A stretch of DNA of 64,000 bases from Pelecanus crispus (Eukaryota > Chordata > Aves > Pelecaniformes > Pelecanidae): positions 4,875,001-4,939,000 of the forward strand of contig NC_134662.1 of the NCBI RefSeq assembly GCF_030463565.1, written 5' to 3'. The notes under the pieces are model-generated. The model searched no databases and had not been told where the DNA came from. It worked only from the letters and a program-made list of their open reading frames with translations. This document shows positions 46,301-58,400 of the stretch, in pieces (position 1 is the stretch's first letter; each line of letters opens with the position of its first letter). Position numbers and translations under genes: made by a program.

Positions 46301-48604
46301 AGACTAACTGAAAACTCAATAAAGGCTTCATTTTTTTTCCACTGAAAAGCTACAGAATAAGCCTTTATTCCCTCAGCTCCAGCAATCTGGCACTTTAATG
46401 CAAAGACCCCACCATAAACTCTTACTTAATTTTGGATATTTAACAGAGAAGGGGGGGAAAAAAAAATAGACTGCCTTGAGATCAGCTGGCTCTTACTTAC
46501 ATACCCATCACTGTGTTCATCTGGTCTCCCACCAAATGATTGAAAAAAATAACCACCCTTCTTAGGTGCCACCTGACATTCTTAGAAGTTGCTGCTACCC
46601 ACTTTTGTCAGAACTTTGAGTAACAACATTTACTGTTAAAAGAATTAGTAATTATGATAAAAAGAGTTAACGGAACCTCTTCCCGGCAGGTGAGGCAGAA
46701 TATCTATTTCCATACTCTCTGCTGGAACTACCAACATTACACAGTTAAAACAGCAATGGGTTATTTTCACTCGATGGGGTGCAAAAAAAAAAAAAAAAAA
46801 ATCAAGAAAATATCATACAGCCCCACTCGCTACTAGGTGTTTTAGAAACTTCTTCAGGTACCTGACTTTTTAAATATCCCCTTATATTCAGCTGGAAGTG
46901 TGGGGAGAGGGGGAGGAATGGCGTTTACTTCATGTCAGGGCTTATCTCCTGCCTTGTGGGAGTGCTCTTTTACAGGCTTCATTTTTTTTTTGTTCCCATC
47001 CCTCCAGCTCCCATTCACACTGCTGGAGCGAGGGCAACAAAAAGCACATATTGTTATGGATGACTGGAAGCGCGGCGGACTGCCTCCCCACTCTCCATCC
47101 ACACGGCTTGGGCCACCGGGTCCAGCGATTTTTGGGCACAACTTTTAATTTAGTTTGATTCGTGTTTATACAGGAGTAAGCCCAAGACAGCAGGTGACGC
47201 ACAAGACACCAAAACCAGAAGACGAAGCGTTCACACACTGATCCCTTTCATGCCGCAGCAGAGTTTACTACAGGGCACTGCAAATTAGCAGGGAAACTGC
47301 CTTCAAGTTATTAGTCACCTCATAATTGTTAAAGGAATTGGAGACCAACTCTTCTTCCAAACATGGCAGCAGTACAGCTTTTCCGGCAGAGCTTTAACTT
47401 AATGCCAGATCATCTGGAATACCAAACTTGCCAACGTCTCCGAAGAGGCGAGTCACAGCCAAACTGCCTCACCTGGAGGGTCACCCAAAAACAGTCACGA
47501 AAAGTCCTTTACTCTTGTAAAAATACTGTTTTGGTTTGTTGTTCCTTTGGGAGAGAAAAAGGGGGGAGGGAGGGGAAAGAGAAGGAAAGGAAACAAAGAA
47601 GGAGGAGAATGAATAGAGGCTGAAATGCATTTAAGCATTTCAGAGGGGGAAGAAAAAAAAAAGGTAAAACCCAGAATTTAATAGGAACGAATACAAGCAG
47701 AACAGATTGAGATAAACTCAGAGACGTGTGTGTAACGTAGCTCTCTGACACCTGAACGAGACTTGAACTCCTGCAGCACTTTGAAACTCCAATCATTTTC
47801 ACGATACAGACCATTCGATCTATTCTGCTTAATGCGAGCAGCGCCCGATCGAGCCGCGGAAGACTTCTAAAGGGGCAAGGACCCCGCCAGGTCTGGGCCA
47901 GCGGATCGGCTTGTTCTGTGCACAAACCAGAAGTCAGAGGGAGGGCCCAAGGAGCCCAGTCGATGCCCAAGGGCTCTCCAGGAAGGACAACGGTGGGAGG
48001 AGAAACAGCCTCCTGAAATTGAACCTTCTTAAAAATAAAAGACAAAATAAACACGCCTGATCATAAGCTTCCGCATATCTTGGGTTAAAGGCACACAGAC
48101 CTGACCCTGCCGCCGGGACAGACCCGCCTGTTATACGGGATATACAGAAAGAAATTCTGCACAGCTCGAAAACTCACCCGACTTGCGCACATCACCTACA
48201 AAGACGTGAAGTCCTGAATTAACGAACAGGAGAGTCAGGGGTGAACTCCTTACTTCCCCTGGTCTAGGGGTTTGCCAGCTCCCTGCTAGCCACGTGACAC
48301 TCCTTCCCCGTATTTGTCTGGCCTTCAGCGGCTGTGGCTGGCTGTTAAATTTTACACTCCTAGATCTTTCAAATGTTTGCATTTCCTAATACAACAAGCC
48401 GGCATTACAGATCGTGAGGTAAACCTGACAACTCTTTTTCCCCCTCTTCTCATCTTAAGTCCTACCAGCAAATCTCATTTGAGAAGTGAGATGACAGCGG
48501 TTTACATCATTTCAGCGATAAAAGCTAAAGAAGATGAAGATTAAAATAAAAGGAATTGTTGTTATAAGCCACATTTTGCATGCTTCCTTTGTAACACACG
48601 CTTG

Positions 48605-48680
48605 TACCCATTTTGCAGATGGCATAGCCAAGGCACGGAGAGGTTTAAGTGACTTACCCAAGGCGATATAAAACCTCTCC
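48605..48680 (+). mobile_element. MIR-like ancient SINE fragment (core and 3' part)
   Basis: The stretch reads CCATTTTGCAGATGGCATAG, then CCAAGGCACGGAGAGGTTTA, then AGTGACTTACCCAAGGCGAT. This closely follows the MIR consensus as I recall it (cattttacagatgaggaaac, then tgaggcacagagaggttaag, then taacttgcccaaggtcacac). The match is by eye. The element may extend to about 48830, where CACCTGGGTTCTGCC recalls the MIR 3' region. It is heavily diverged and inactive. Confidence 0.6.
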
Positions 48681-51567
48681 TCCAGGGAGGACAGGGAAGC
48701 AAAGGCAAAGGTGAGAACAAGTTCCCACAGCATGCAGGACATCAGCTGGTCCTGAGCAGTGTGATTTTCAAGATGCAGTAACAGGGACAGACACCTGGGT
48801 TCTGCCTACCGCACCTCCGAGCTGCGCCGCATCCAACAGCTCTGGCCGGACACCGACCCGCTGCTGAGCGGCACCGTCCAGGCTGCAACGCTGAACTGCG
48901 TCAAACCCTACCGATGATAAAGACAAGGAGGAGAGAAAAGGGCACTGCTACAGCCGCACCTAGCGAAGGTTTTCCACTTTCTGCCTTATTTCAGTATGTT
49001 GAAACAGCAACACATCCAAACATTTTTTCTTAAAGAGTCAACACATCAAAAGCAGGCAAAACTTTCTTGCTGAACCTTGATTTTGTCCCATACAGCCCAA
49101 ATGGCCTCATCAGATTATTTTTTTCCTCCAAACGCCCTCTTCACTCAAAGCGAGCGAGCTGCACTCATGAAGCCAGAGTCACAACACTGCTTTCCAGCCT
49201 CACTTGCACTAGAAAGAGAGGAGCATAGCGGACAACATGAAAGGCCCCAGCACAACGAAGAGGTGCTCTGTAATTAAGAGGTAGGAAAGCTGTACGGGAG
49301 AATTCCTCCCTGCCCTGTGGTAGCCGCAGTCTCCCAAGGTGATGCCGAAGAGGTCACAGACACACACACAAATGCTCGCAGGTAAACACCAGCTCTTTAC
49401 TGGTGCCCCGCTGAAGAGTTCCGAGACCTGACACACCGAGAAGTCAAATACCAAAGAATGCAATTAAAGGCAATGAAAGCTAGAAACGCCGGTACCTTCA
49501 GCAGTCGGGGAAGGAAGAGGAGAAGTGCTGAGCAGCAAAAAGCCAACATAGGAAACTGTGTATTAATAAACCTTAACCTTTCTTCTGTCCCTGTCCTATA
49601 ATGCTTGCTTCGGGCAATTCGCTCTCCTTTTCCTCACCCGAAAATGGACACATGATTCAGCTGACAATGAGGTTCACCGAGGTACACAAGGCTTTCAGGC
49701 TGAGCAGTGCTAAGCACATAGAAAATATCACAAAGAAATGAGTAACCTCAGAAATTCCAGGTGGTGCATAAGAAATAAAGCAGGAACCAAGAGCTGCATG
49801 GGGGTCAACATATTGTCCACGTCCCCAGGCGAAGGGATGCCACAGACATGCAGAGACAAGGGGAGGGGGAAGACGACTAGAAAAGCCTAAAAAAAAAAAG
49901 ATCCCAAGCAAGTCTTTACACCAATCAATCATAATATGAATGCATAAATAAGCAGAATGTCTATATATAAAGTGCCAAACTCGAGCTTGTAAGTTTTAAG
50001 AGCACAAATCTAAAACAAGCAGCATGGGTAGCACAGGGAGAGCAGGGACAGCCTGATGGAACTATCAAGAACAGACTTTCAAAGAAGAATACAATTGAAA
50101 GGCTGTCCTGGAGTTTCCCAGTCCATCAGCGGCATGTTCTTCCCTTAACATTTACTTTGTCTAATGCCATGAGAAGAGGAAAGAGTGCTCACGTACCATT
50201 TTTTTTCCCCACGCAACAAAATATGCTAACTACATTGCACTTCACATACTGGTCTACAGACCGTGTGCTGTGGTACCTCAAACATGAATAGCATTACACA
50301 AAAGCAAACGTTACTTCCCCACATCTAAAAATAAGTCTACCATATTTTCAGATACCACAGTCTCCAGGAACATTTGGAAGGGAAAAAAACCCCCACCATA
50401 CAGTTCTATGTTACTTAGATTATTATTGACAAAGATATAAACTGGAAGCGGAGAAGTGCCTGGAACAGGGCTGTGATGCTGATCATTCTAGGAGGAGGAA
50501 TGAAAAACACTTCCACATCACAGTTCATTTTTCCTTTTATTTTGTAATGAGAGCCTAGCACATGTATTTTAATTCAAAAGGGGAATGCACACACCGCATG
50601 TTTTATTTCCAACTTCTTTGTTGCAACCTATTTGAGCAGTACCCTTACGCAGGATAAGAGCCTGTACCTGCACAGGTACGTATCACATGCAAACTCTGTA
50701 CACAGCACACAACTTTCTACCTCACAAGACGCAAGAAAGTGCTTTGTGAAACACCAGCAAAATAAGCACACGACTACTCCCCTCAGAGTGTGGCAGTAAC
50801 AAAGTATTAGAGCCTGGGGATGAGCTCACAGTTCATATGTGCATAGTAAGTATCAAAAAATAAGTTCTGATGCCCAACAATTTGAATTTTTAAATGCATA
50901 AGTACACTTAATATCTACTACCAGCAAGCAACACCTAGATACTGCATGTTGAAGTTTGTGGTTCAAAACACGCTCAACGAAAACATTCTAAATTTAGTCA
51001 GCAAAACAGCGTTTCTCCACTCAGAAGTTACACATAAAGTGAGTGCTCCATCAAAGCAGAAAACCTGAGCTTTGCTGACCACCACAGCCCCTTGCCAATT
51101 CCATCCTTCCCAATTTCTCGTACCAGATGCCGCCAACTTTCGCCTGGTTGGTGACCGGCCAGGGACTTACAACACGGACATCATTTCAAGAGGTACCACT
51201 CAAAACCTAAGACAATCTCAAACACGGCCTCATCACACCTGAACGAGTTTTAGGACTTAATTTTAACAATACTTCCAGCACTATCCAAAAGATGTCAGAA
51301 GTTGACTTCTTTTATCCCAAGCACCATTTCTTCTTCTTCCCCCCCCTAAAGTGGCACAGCTGGAGCGATTCAGTAAGAAAGTAAAAATGCTTATAGCCCA
51401 TCTGGATGGGTAGGGCTAACAAAGAGCGCACCCAGAAATAGAAGTGTAAGACAATAAGACAGTAAGCCTGGACAGAGTTCCTTCCACAGTTATAGTGCCT
51501 TTGACAGCAAAGGGATAATTCCAGTTCAAACCTGAGGCCACGCAGAGAGGTCCCTAAAGCGGCCAAA

Positions 51568-51586
51568 CGTCGTACGTACGTACGTG
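51568..51586. repeat. (CGTA)n short tandem, palindromic
   Basis: Tandem CGTA units at about 51571-51586, preceded by CGT. It is a self-complementary, CpG-bearing microsatellite of only four units. Confidence 0.7.
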
Positions 51587-52226
51587 TGCCGCCGGCCAGC
51601 CGAAACAGGGATCCAAATCCTTCATCTCGCCTTGCATAAGCATCGCAAACATCACACAGTACACCAGCGCTGTCTGAATTTGAACCAATCATTTTAAACA
51701 GCTCCACATACGGCTACCGGCCTGTAATTACTACAAAAATTACTACAAAAAAGTCGTAACGCAGCTATATTAAGTTACAGTATTAGCATACTGACACTGC
51801 ATCATAAGCCAGCGGTGTTGCATCATCACCCATTGATGTAACCTCATGACTATGTAACAGTTAGGGATGGTATTAGCTACTCCTCTGCACTTCCACCTCT
51901 GAGAAATACATTTGAAAGAGAAATGTATTTGGCCACCTCCATCCCGCTCCGCTGCTGGATACCGAGCAAGCAGACGGATACAACTCTCTCTTCCAGTGAG
52001 ACTCAGCAAGGTGGTTTTTACTTCCAGCATGGATCTCGGTCCTCTTCACACTCACAAAGTTCAGCCAGAGCACGCTAACTGGTAATACAGTCGCTCTTTT
52101 TCCGCGTAAAAGCTAGAGGAGCACCAGCCTGTCGCTTACCCACAGACAACGCGTAAAGGGGCGAGCTTTTAGAGCCTCAACGTCACGTGTCAAGCCGTGC
52201 AGCCCTATTTTCAAAATCAGATAGTT

Positions 52227-52251
52227 GGGGGGGGGGGGGGGGGGGGGGGGG
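52227..52251. repeat. G25 homopolymer
   Basis: A run of about 25 G is followed by AGG and an A-rich stretch. It lies 1-2 kb from the promoter CpG island on the intron side. Confidence 0.75.
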
Positions 52252-53863
52252 AGGAAAAAAAAATAAAACAAAATCCTAAACAGTTCCCAGCCCTGAAACC
52301 AGCTTATTTTGTGATCCTATCTAAGATACTTAACCTCAGAGCCTCCCTGCCTCCAGGATATCACACCCCTTTTTTTGTCCAGAGCTTGACAATCCAGACG
52401 CGCCGAAGGCTACGCCAGCAGCGAGTAATGGAGCGTGATGTACAGGAATACGCCGTTCCGTACACGTCACAATCTCGGATGGCTGCGAGGCAGCGCTGGG
52501 GGTAACGTCCCCGCCCGGCAGCCAGCTCTCCCCGCTGCGTACAGCGCCCGGCGGGCTACCGGCCTCCCCACGGCCCAAATGCCAGCAAGGTGTCAGCGCG
52601 GCGTCACCGCCACAGCCCAGCGGGTACCGTCCCAAGATTTGGTGGGACCGACCGTTTGTCGCCAGAGCCAGGCCCGTGGAGCGCACGGCAACGCAACGCC
52701 CAGGAGGCCGCCGCGCAGTTCACTTGCACAAAAAGCTTTCCACGTGCTCCACATCCCTTTATTTCTTACTTTCTTCCGCCGTCTCCTGCCTCTGGTCCCC
52801 TACCACCTCGTCCTCTCTGCTAACAGCGCATCTCTCGTGCTCCTGCTTCTTCCTCCCCACGCCTCCTTCCACTTGAGACGCCGGTCAGTGGCGTGTCTGG
52901 AAGAAAGCAGGGTTTCATTCCCTTCTCCCACTGATGTATGGCAGCTTCCAGCCTACTGGCATGTCTCTTATTCCCAAAGGCCCCTCGTCATTTCACTTCC
53001 TGTGTAACTGTCTCTACCAGCAGCTCTGCTACCTCTGCTTCCAGCTGCATTCGCAGGCGGGCAAGCGAGGGAGAAACATGAAAGTCAAACACCTGCAAAA
53101 GAAGCTGGAAACGAGCATTAGGGCCGTGCCCACAAATTACTGCTCCCTGACAGTCACTGCTGTATCCATCGGCTCAGGAACCTCTGACCTGGGGAAAGGG
53201 GTTTCCTGCACAAAGTACAAAAATAGGAGAGCACGGGGCAGCCAGAAAAAAGACAAGTGAAAGTAAAACCTAAGACGTATAGAGAGTGTAAAATAAAATA
53301 AAATTTAAAGAAAAAAAAAAAAAAGTAAGCAAATGCTCTAGAGAAGTACGTGCGTCCTGACTTACGGGCTTCCCCAGCTCCGTGGCTCGAAGCGGGTAAC
53401 GCTGCCAGCCGGTTTGCGGCCACCGAGCCCCGGCTCCTCCGCAACCGGGGCGGCGATTCCCGGGTGCTTCCACGGGACTATCGCGACCGGCGCCGAGCCC
53501 TGCCCGGCCGCTCCCGCAGGCGCCGGGACGGTGCAGGAACGGAGAAGCCGGGCAAGGGCGCGCAGCCGGTAACGCCGTCCCCGAGCACGGCCCCGGGGCG
53601 GGCGGGGGGCGCAGCCCGGCGCACCTTGAGCCGCAGAAGGGCGGGCGAGGACTCTTATTGTGACACGGGCCGCAGCCTGGCCGCCCGCCGGGCCACCGCC
53701 GCGGCGGGGGCTGCCCGGGGCCGCCGCTCGCCCCCCGCCGCTCGCCCCCCGCTCGCCCCCCGCCGCGGGGCCGGCCCGGTCCCGTCCCGCCGCCTCCAGC
53801 CGGCAGCGCGGGGGGCAGCGGGGGCCGGGGCGCTCCCAGCCCCGCACCGGCCCGGGCGGCGAC

Positions 53864-53894
53864 GGAGGAGGAGGAGGAGGAGGAGGAAGAGGAA
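53864..53894. repeat. (GGA)n trinucleotide tract
   Basis: About ten GGA-type units with one imperfect unit at the end, inside the CpG island. It encodes runs of Arg, Glu or Ser in spurious frames. Confidence 0.85.
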
Positions 53895-54280
53895 GCAGGC
53901 GCGGCGGAAAGCTCGTAACAACTTTCCGAAACAAACGCCTCGCAGGCTGCCGTCCCGGCGCCCAACAAAAGCCGGCGGCGAGCCGGGGCGCTCGGCCCCG
54001 GGGCTCGGGGGGTCGCGCCGCGCCGCTAAACTTTTCCTTTACCGGCGTGGATGCAGGCGGGGAGCCCCGCCGCCCGCCGCCCCTCCTCTGCCCCTCCCGC
54101 CCGGCGGCCGCAGAGCGGGACTTTGCACTTCTCCCGGGCTAGCGAGGGCTGCCCGCGGTCGCCGCACGGCCGGGCTCTCCCGGAACTTCCCCCGGAGCGC
54201 ACAGGCATCCCGAGCGGCCGCCTCGCCCTCCCTCCCCCAAGACAATAACCCCAACGAGAACTTTTAATCGAGGAACTCAC

Positions 54281-54560
54281 ACGCCGCGGCACCTCCCCGC
54301 CGCTCCCCGCACATCCGGACGCCGCCGCTCCCCGGCTGCCGGTTCGTCTCCCCCCCCCCGCGCCTCGCCGCCCCCTTTCTCCGCGCCGCCAGGGATCCCC
54401 GGCTAATCCTCCCCGCCGCTGCTCCCCTTGCCAAATAATGCGCTTCTCACACATGGAGTCGCGGCGTCACTCGGCGGAGCATGCGCGCGGCGGCCCCCGA
54501 AACACAGGGCGGCCCGTCGTGCGGCGGGGACGGCGGCGGCGGAGGAGGCAGCAGCGGCCG
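54281..54560 (-). other. GATAD2A: Candidate non-coding first exon of GATAD2A
   Basis: The 5' end is placed only approximately, from the ETS and CCAAT positions. The favoured 3' end is the donor CGGCGT|GTGAGTTCC, with last exon base 54281. Alternative donors on the same strand are ATGT|GTGAGAAG near 54447 and AAGCCC|GTAAGTCAGG with last base 53366. Coding exon 1 has only about 9 nt of leader after its acceptor, so at least one upstream 5' UTR exon must exist. This island is the most promoter-like place for it. Confidence 0.45.
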
Positions 54561-55480
54561 CACCGCGCCGCGCCGCGCGGGGGCCTGGCGCCGCTTCCGG
54601 GCAATGGTGGAGCAGGTCTGTGACCCGGGGCACCATTGGCCGGAGGGGTCGCGGCACATGGCAGGCGGGCGGGGATTGGCTGCGGCGCGGGCGGGGGGCG
54701 CCGCCGCGGGGGGCGCGGGTCCCGCTGCGGCGCCCGGGGCCACGTGGAGCGGCGGCAGCGGCGGCGGCGGCGGCGGCCTCCGTGCCCCGGGCCGGGCGGG
54801 CACCGTTCTGGTCGCGCCGCCGCCTCCCGGGCCGGGCGGAGGGGCGCTGCCGGAGGCCCCGCGGCCCGCTCCGGCGGCAGGACGGCCGCGGACACGGATT
54901 GCTCTCGGCGCCGCTTGTCTTTTTCCTTCCTGAGCGTCTGCAGGCGCTGATGAAGGAAACGGAGAGCGGGCGCTGCTCCCGCCGCTGCCCGGGCTCGGCC
55001 GCTCCAGCCTGCTGAAGGGCACCGGGCGAGCAGGAGCGGCAGAGCCGCGGTAGCCAGGCCGGGGCAGGCTGCGTGTCCCGGGCAGCGCTACCGGTGCTCC
55101 GAGGCCTCGCTGCCGGCGGCACGGGCTGGGCTCTGAAATCTCTCCCGAGGACCGTAAAGCCCGGCAGAGCCGGTGCGGGCCCCGCAGATCTAGCAGACAC
55201 TCTTAAGCGGCCAGCACTGCCAACAGCGGCTCTCCTACCCCCGAGAGCCCCAGGGTAGCTGACGCGACCGCTGCCGGCAGCTCGCAGCGGCTCAGCAAGC
55301 AGCAGAAAGCCTGGAAATATCTTGCAATACCCCGAACCGCAGCTCTTGGCCGTGGCGTGAGCGGGGAGCGCGACTCGGAGGCGCGGAGCGGCCCCGGCCC
55401 CGGCCCCCAAGGCAGAGCCCCGGGCGCTGCTGCGGGGCGGCGCGGGAAGGCGTTTGTGGGGCAGTGCTCTCCTCCCGCCC

Positions 55481-58400
55481 ATCTTCCCCAGGACGCTCCG
55501 GCAGGGCTTCTGAAGCCGTCTTTACCAGGTGTTAAGTCCAGCAGGGGAATTATTTTAGACCCAACCGACAGCAGAAGAAACTCTGACCTGCTGGGTTTTT
55601 CTGTTACCGACCCCTTCAGTACAACACGCTCGCAGACTCTGGCCGGGTTTCCAGCTCACTACCGCTTTCCCCGGTCTCAGCAGAGGCAGCTCGCCGAACG
55701 CCGTTCCCTCGCTCTTATTTCTCTGGTCTGTTAAGTATTCCCACCGGGCTGTCATCCCCGTGCAGGTCTGCCTAAGGCCGGGGTGCATGAATAACCTTTG
55801 CAAGCTACCAAAAGATCCAAATTCTTCTAGATTTTCTGTAGCGGACTAATGCCAGCGAGCCTTAAGATTGCCAGTTTTCCACATTTCTGGAGAGCGGTTA
55901 TTTTTTGGATGTGGTCTGTTGGCTCCTGAGTCTCCAGCCTGACAACATCTTCACTAAGCCCAGTGAGTCAGCCTCAGGTTAATTAATAATTTTCAGCGGG
56001 GCCATGCACCGTACTTTAGGGTCTCCTTCCCCTCTAAAAGGATGAAGGTTCCGGCTCCGCAGTCCTATTTCTGACACGTTTTCTCACGCCTAGCTGAAGC
56101 ATGAACTTACAGAAGGGAGGGATGTCACAAGGAGTTAGGGAAGAAAGTTACCCCAAAAGCGATATCCTGCCAGACCCGGTGTGCGAATGCTCCCTGCCAA
56201 CGCATTTCCAAATGTGATACTTATTGAAAGAGGTTTACAAGCAGAATAATTAGCGATGGGGTTTCTGTTTTTTTTCAGATTTTGATGACTTAATTCTAGG
56301 CTGAAAGTTAATTTATAGGTCCTGTGAAAAGGCGGGGATCCTCTTCTGCCTCTTTGTGGGTTACGGCCCCTTATCATGCCCCATATCCAAGCACAAAGGA
56401 TTTCCCACAGTGACGCTCACTCGTCTGCACCATTATTTTGCCTCCCGGTCACCACAGCATCCAGAGGCTTGCCAATTAGTTTTTCACATGAAAAATGACG
56501 GACAACCCCTCGTTGTCCACGCATAGCCTCGTTGGCCACGTTGCACAACAGCTAGCCCGCTCGCCGCCGGGCGCGGGCCCAAGGCGAACCTCCCTCCCGT
56601 CCCTTTGCACAACAGGACTACTAGGGAAAACGCAGCTTTTAGCTGTTACAGGTCAGGCAACCGTCAGCCTACAAAACCAAGCCACCCGTCTACGGCCCTG
56701 CAAACCCGATGCACAGAAATACCACCGCAGACTGAAGAGAACGCTTTTTTTATGCTTTTCTTTCACCAGCTTACTTAAAACATCAAAGTAAGTAGATAGA
56801 ATAGACTTGTGTGTGATTTAAAACCAGCTACTGATTTTTTGGTTTTATTTTTTAATAAAGACTGGCTTCTTGTTGGGGGCAAAGTTCAAATTTCTTTTAG
56901 ATGTCGCTGGGGGACAGTCCAGGTGTAGCATCAAGTGGGACTGTTAATAATTCAGTCACCTGGAAGGTGCATCGGTGTTATAATCGCTTAGCGGAGACAC
57001 AAGCTGATGGTATTTCAATGACGATCGAGTGCGGCAAGTCGGTGGCTTCATCAGCAAGAGAAACACCGACACCACAGACTTGTGTCTTCCTAGAAATACG
57101 TACCGGGAAGTAACTGGTTCACCAACATGTTTATGTAAACTGCTAAAGCGAAACTAGTTCTAAGCTGCTTTCAGCAGGAAAGTTCTATGAAACGGCAACA
57201 AATTAAGGAAAAAAGCTAATTAAATTAATCTACCTGTATCTGTCAGACTTTGAAAGAGTTGGGATTGGGGGAGGAATTCTGTGGGTATGTTAATCTTGCG
57301 TTCAGAAAAAAATAAAGCTGATGCTACTTAGGGTCCAAACAAGGCAAACCAGACATCTGACACGGTAATTAATAAATGGTATCTTATCCCTATTTTAATA
57401 TATAAACATCTTTGCCAGGTAGAGAGTATTGCTAAAACATGATTAAAGCAGTCCCCTCTCCTATTTAAAACAGCGCCTAAATCTTCACAGCTGAGTGTCG
57501 GTGCACCTCCAATCTGAATACGCTCCTTTTGGGGACTCTCTGCCTTCTAACTAAATACTTCGGCGCTGTGCATCACTATATTACAGCTTTATTAAAGCAG
57601 GCAACATTATTAGCATTATTGGATTTTAATCTAAATTAAATACTACATTTAAATTAAAATCCAATAGTTCAAAATTAGAGAAGCCATTCATGTAAGCGAA
57701 CGGCTATACTTTTGCACATCTCCTCCTTGTTGTGACTCGGGCGACGCACAGTAAAGCAATACCGGAACGGTATTACCTCACCATTCCTCACCTGGGCCTT
57801 GATTAAAGCTACTCAATTAAGCGCAGAGCGGAGCACCGCGCGTGTGCGGTCAAAAGGGAGAAGGAAAGCCGGGATTGAGCCGGCTGTCTCAGCTGAGACC
57901 GGCACGTCTTGGGTGTGTCACCGAGGTGACACGTTCGGAGGAGGGCATCGGCTGCACCGCGCTGATGACGCTCCCCGGTGCCTTGGCGCCTGGCCTGGCT
58001 CCGCGCGGGCGGCTCCGGAGCGAAGCCGTCCCCGTCGGCCTTCCAGCCGGGCCAGCCGCACTCGCGCGCTTTCTTTGTCCGTATCAGTCTTTTACATTCT
58101 TACAAAGATGTGTTACCAAGATCCAACCCAGCTAATTGCCTCGAATGCTTACTTGGCGCATGATTTTCATTTAAGCATGCGGCATAAACCCCCAAAACTG
58201 CATCAATATGCATTCTGATAACCAAAACTGATGTTACGTAGCCTGGATTCTACTTTAAAGCTGAACATCTCCTCACAGAAGCAAAATTTTGCTGGAGCCG
58301 CAAAATCTAACTATTTTGTTCTTCCAAAGGTATTTCCCGCATTCCAAATGCAAAGTCCATAGAGAATATGGATCAAATACTTCATCCTTCCTGTGTATTT

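Larger units (their letters stand above)
25920..54280 (-). other. Long first intron of GATAD2A (about 28.4 kb), inferred
   Basis: This interval lies between the acceptor of coding exon 1 and the favoured donor of the non-coding first exon. It is mostly A/T-rich and without gene signatures. Its notable contents (GC-rich patches, poly-G and poly-A runs, a MIR-like element and microsatellites) are listed separately. Additional small 5' UTR exons could lie here and would be invisible without transcripts. The right boundary depends on which donor in the promoter island is used. Confidence 0.55.
53350..55480. promoter_or_regulatory. Large CpG island: likely GATAD2A promoter region
   Basis: About 2.1 kb of very GC-rich, CpG-dense sequence, the strongest island in the window, upstream of GATAD2A in transcript orientation. 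On the minus strand it has two CCAAT boxes (ATTGG on +) at 54635-54639 and 54675-54679, 40 bp apart, and an ETS-type CCGGAAGC at 54593-54600. NRF1-like GCATGCGCGC (+, about 54479-54488) and a GGCGTCAC half-CRE near 54463 also occur. The order CCAAT, CCAAT, ETS fits a minus-strand TSS near 54550-54580. Long open frames on both strands across the island are GC artefacts. Confidence 0.7.

Noticed and set aside
53270..55482. Many long overlapping open frames on both strands (up to 359 codons)
   Set aside because: They coincide exactly with the CpG island, are Arg/Pro/Ala/Gly-rich in every frame and resemble no known protein. Stop codons are rare by composition alone.
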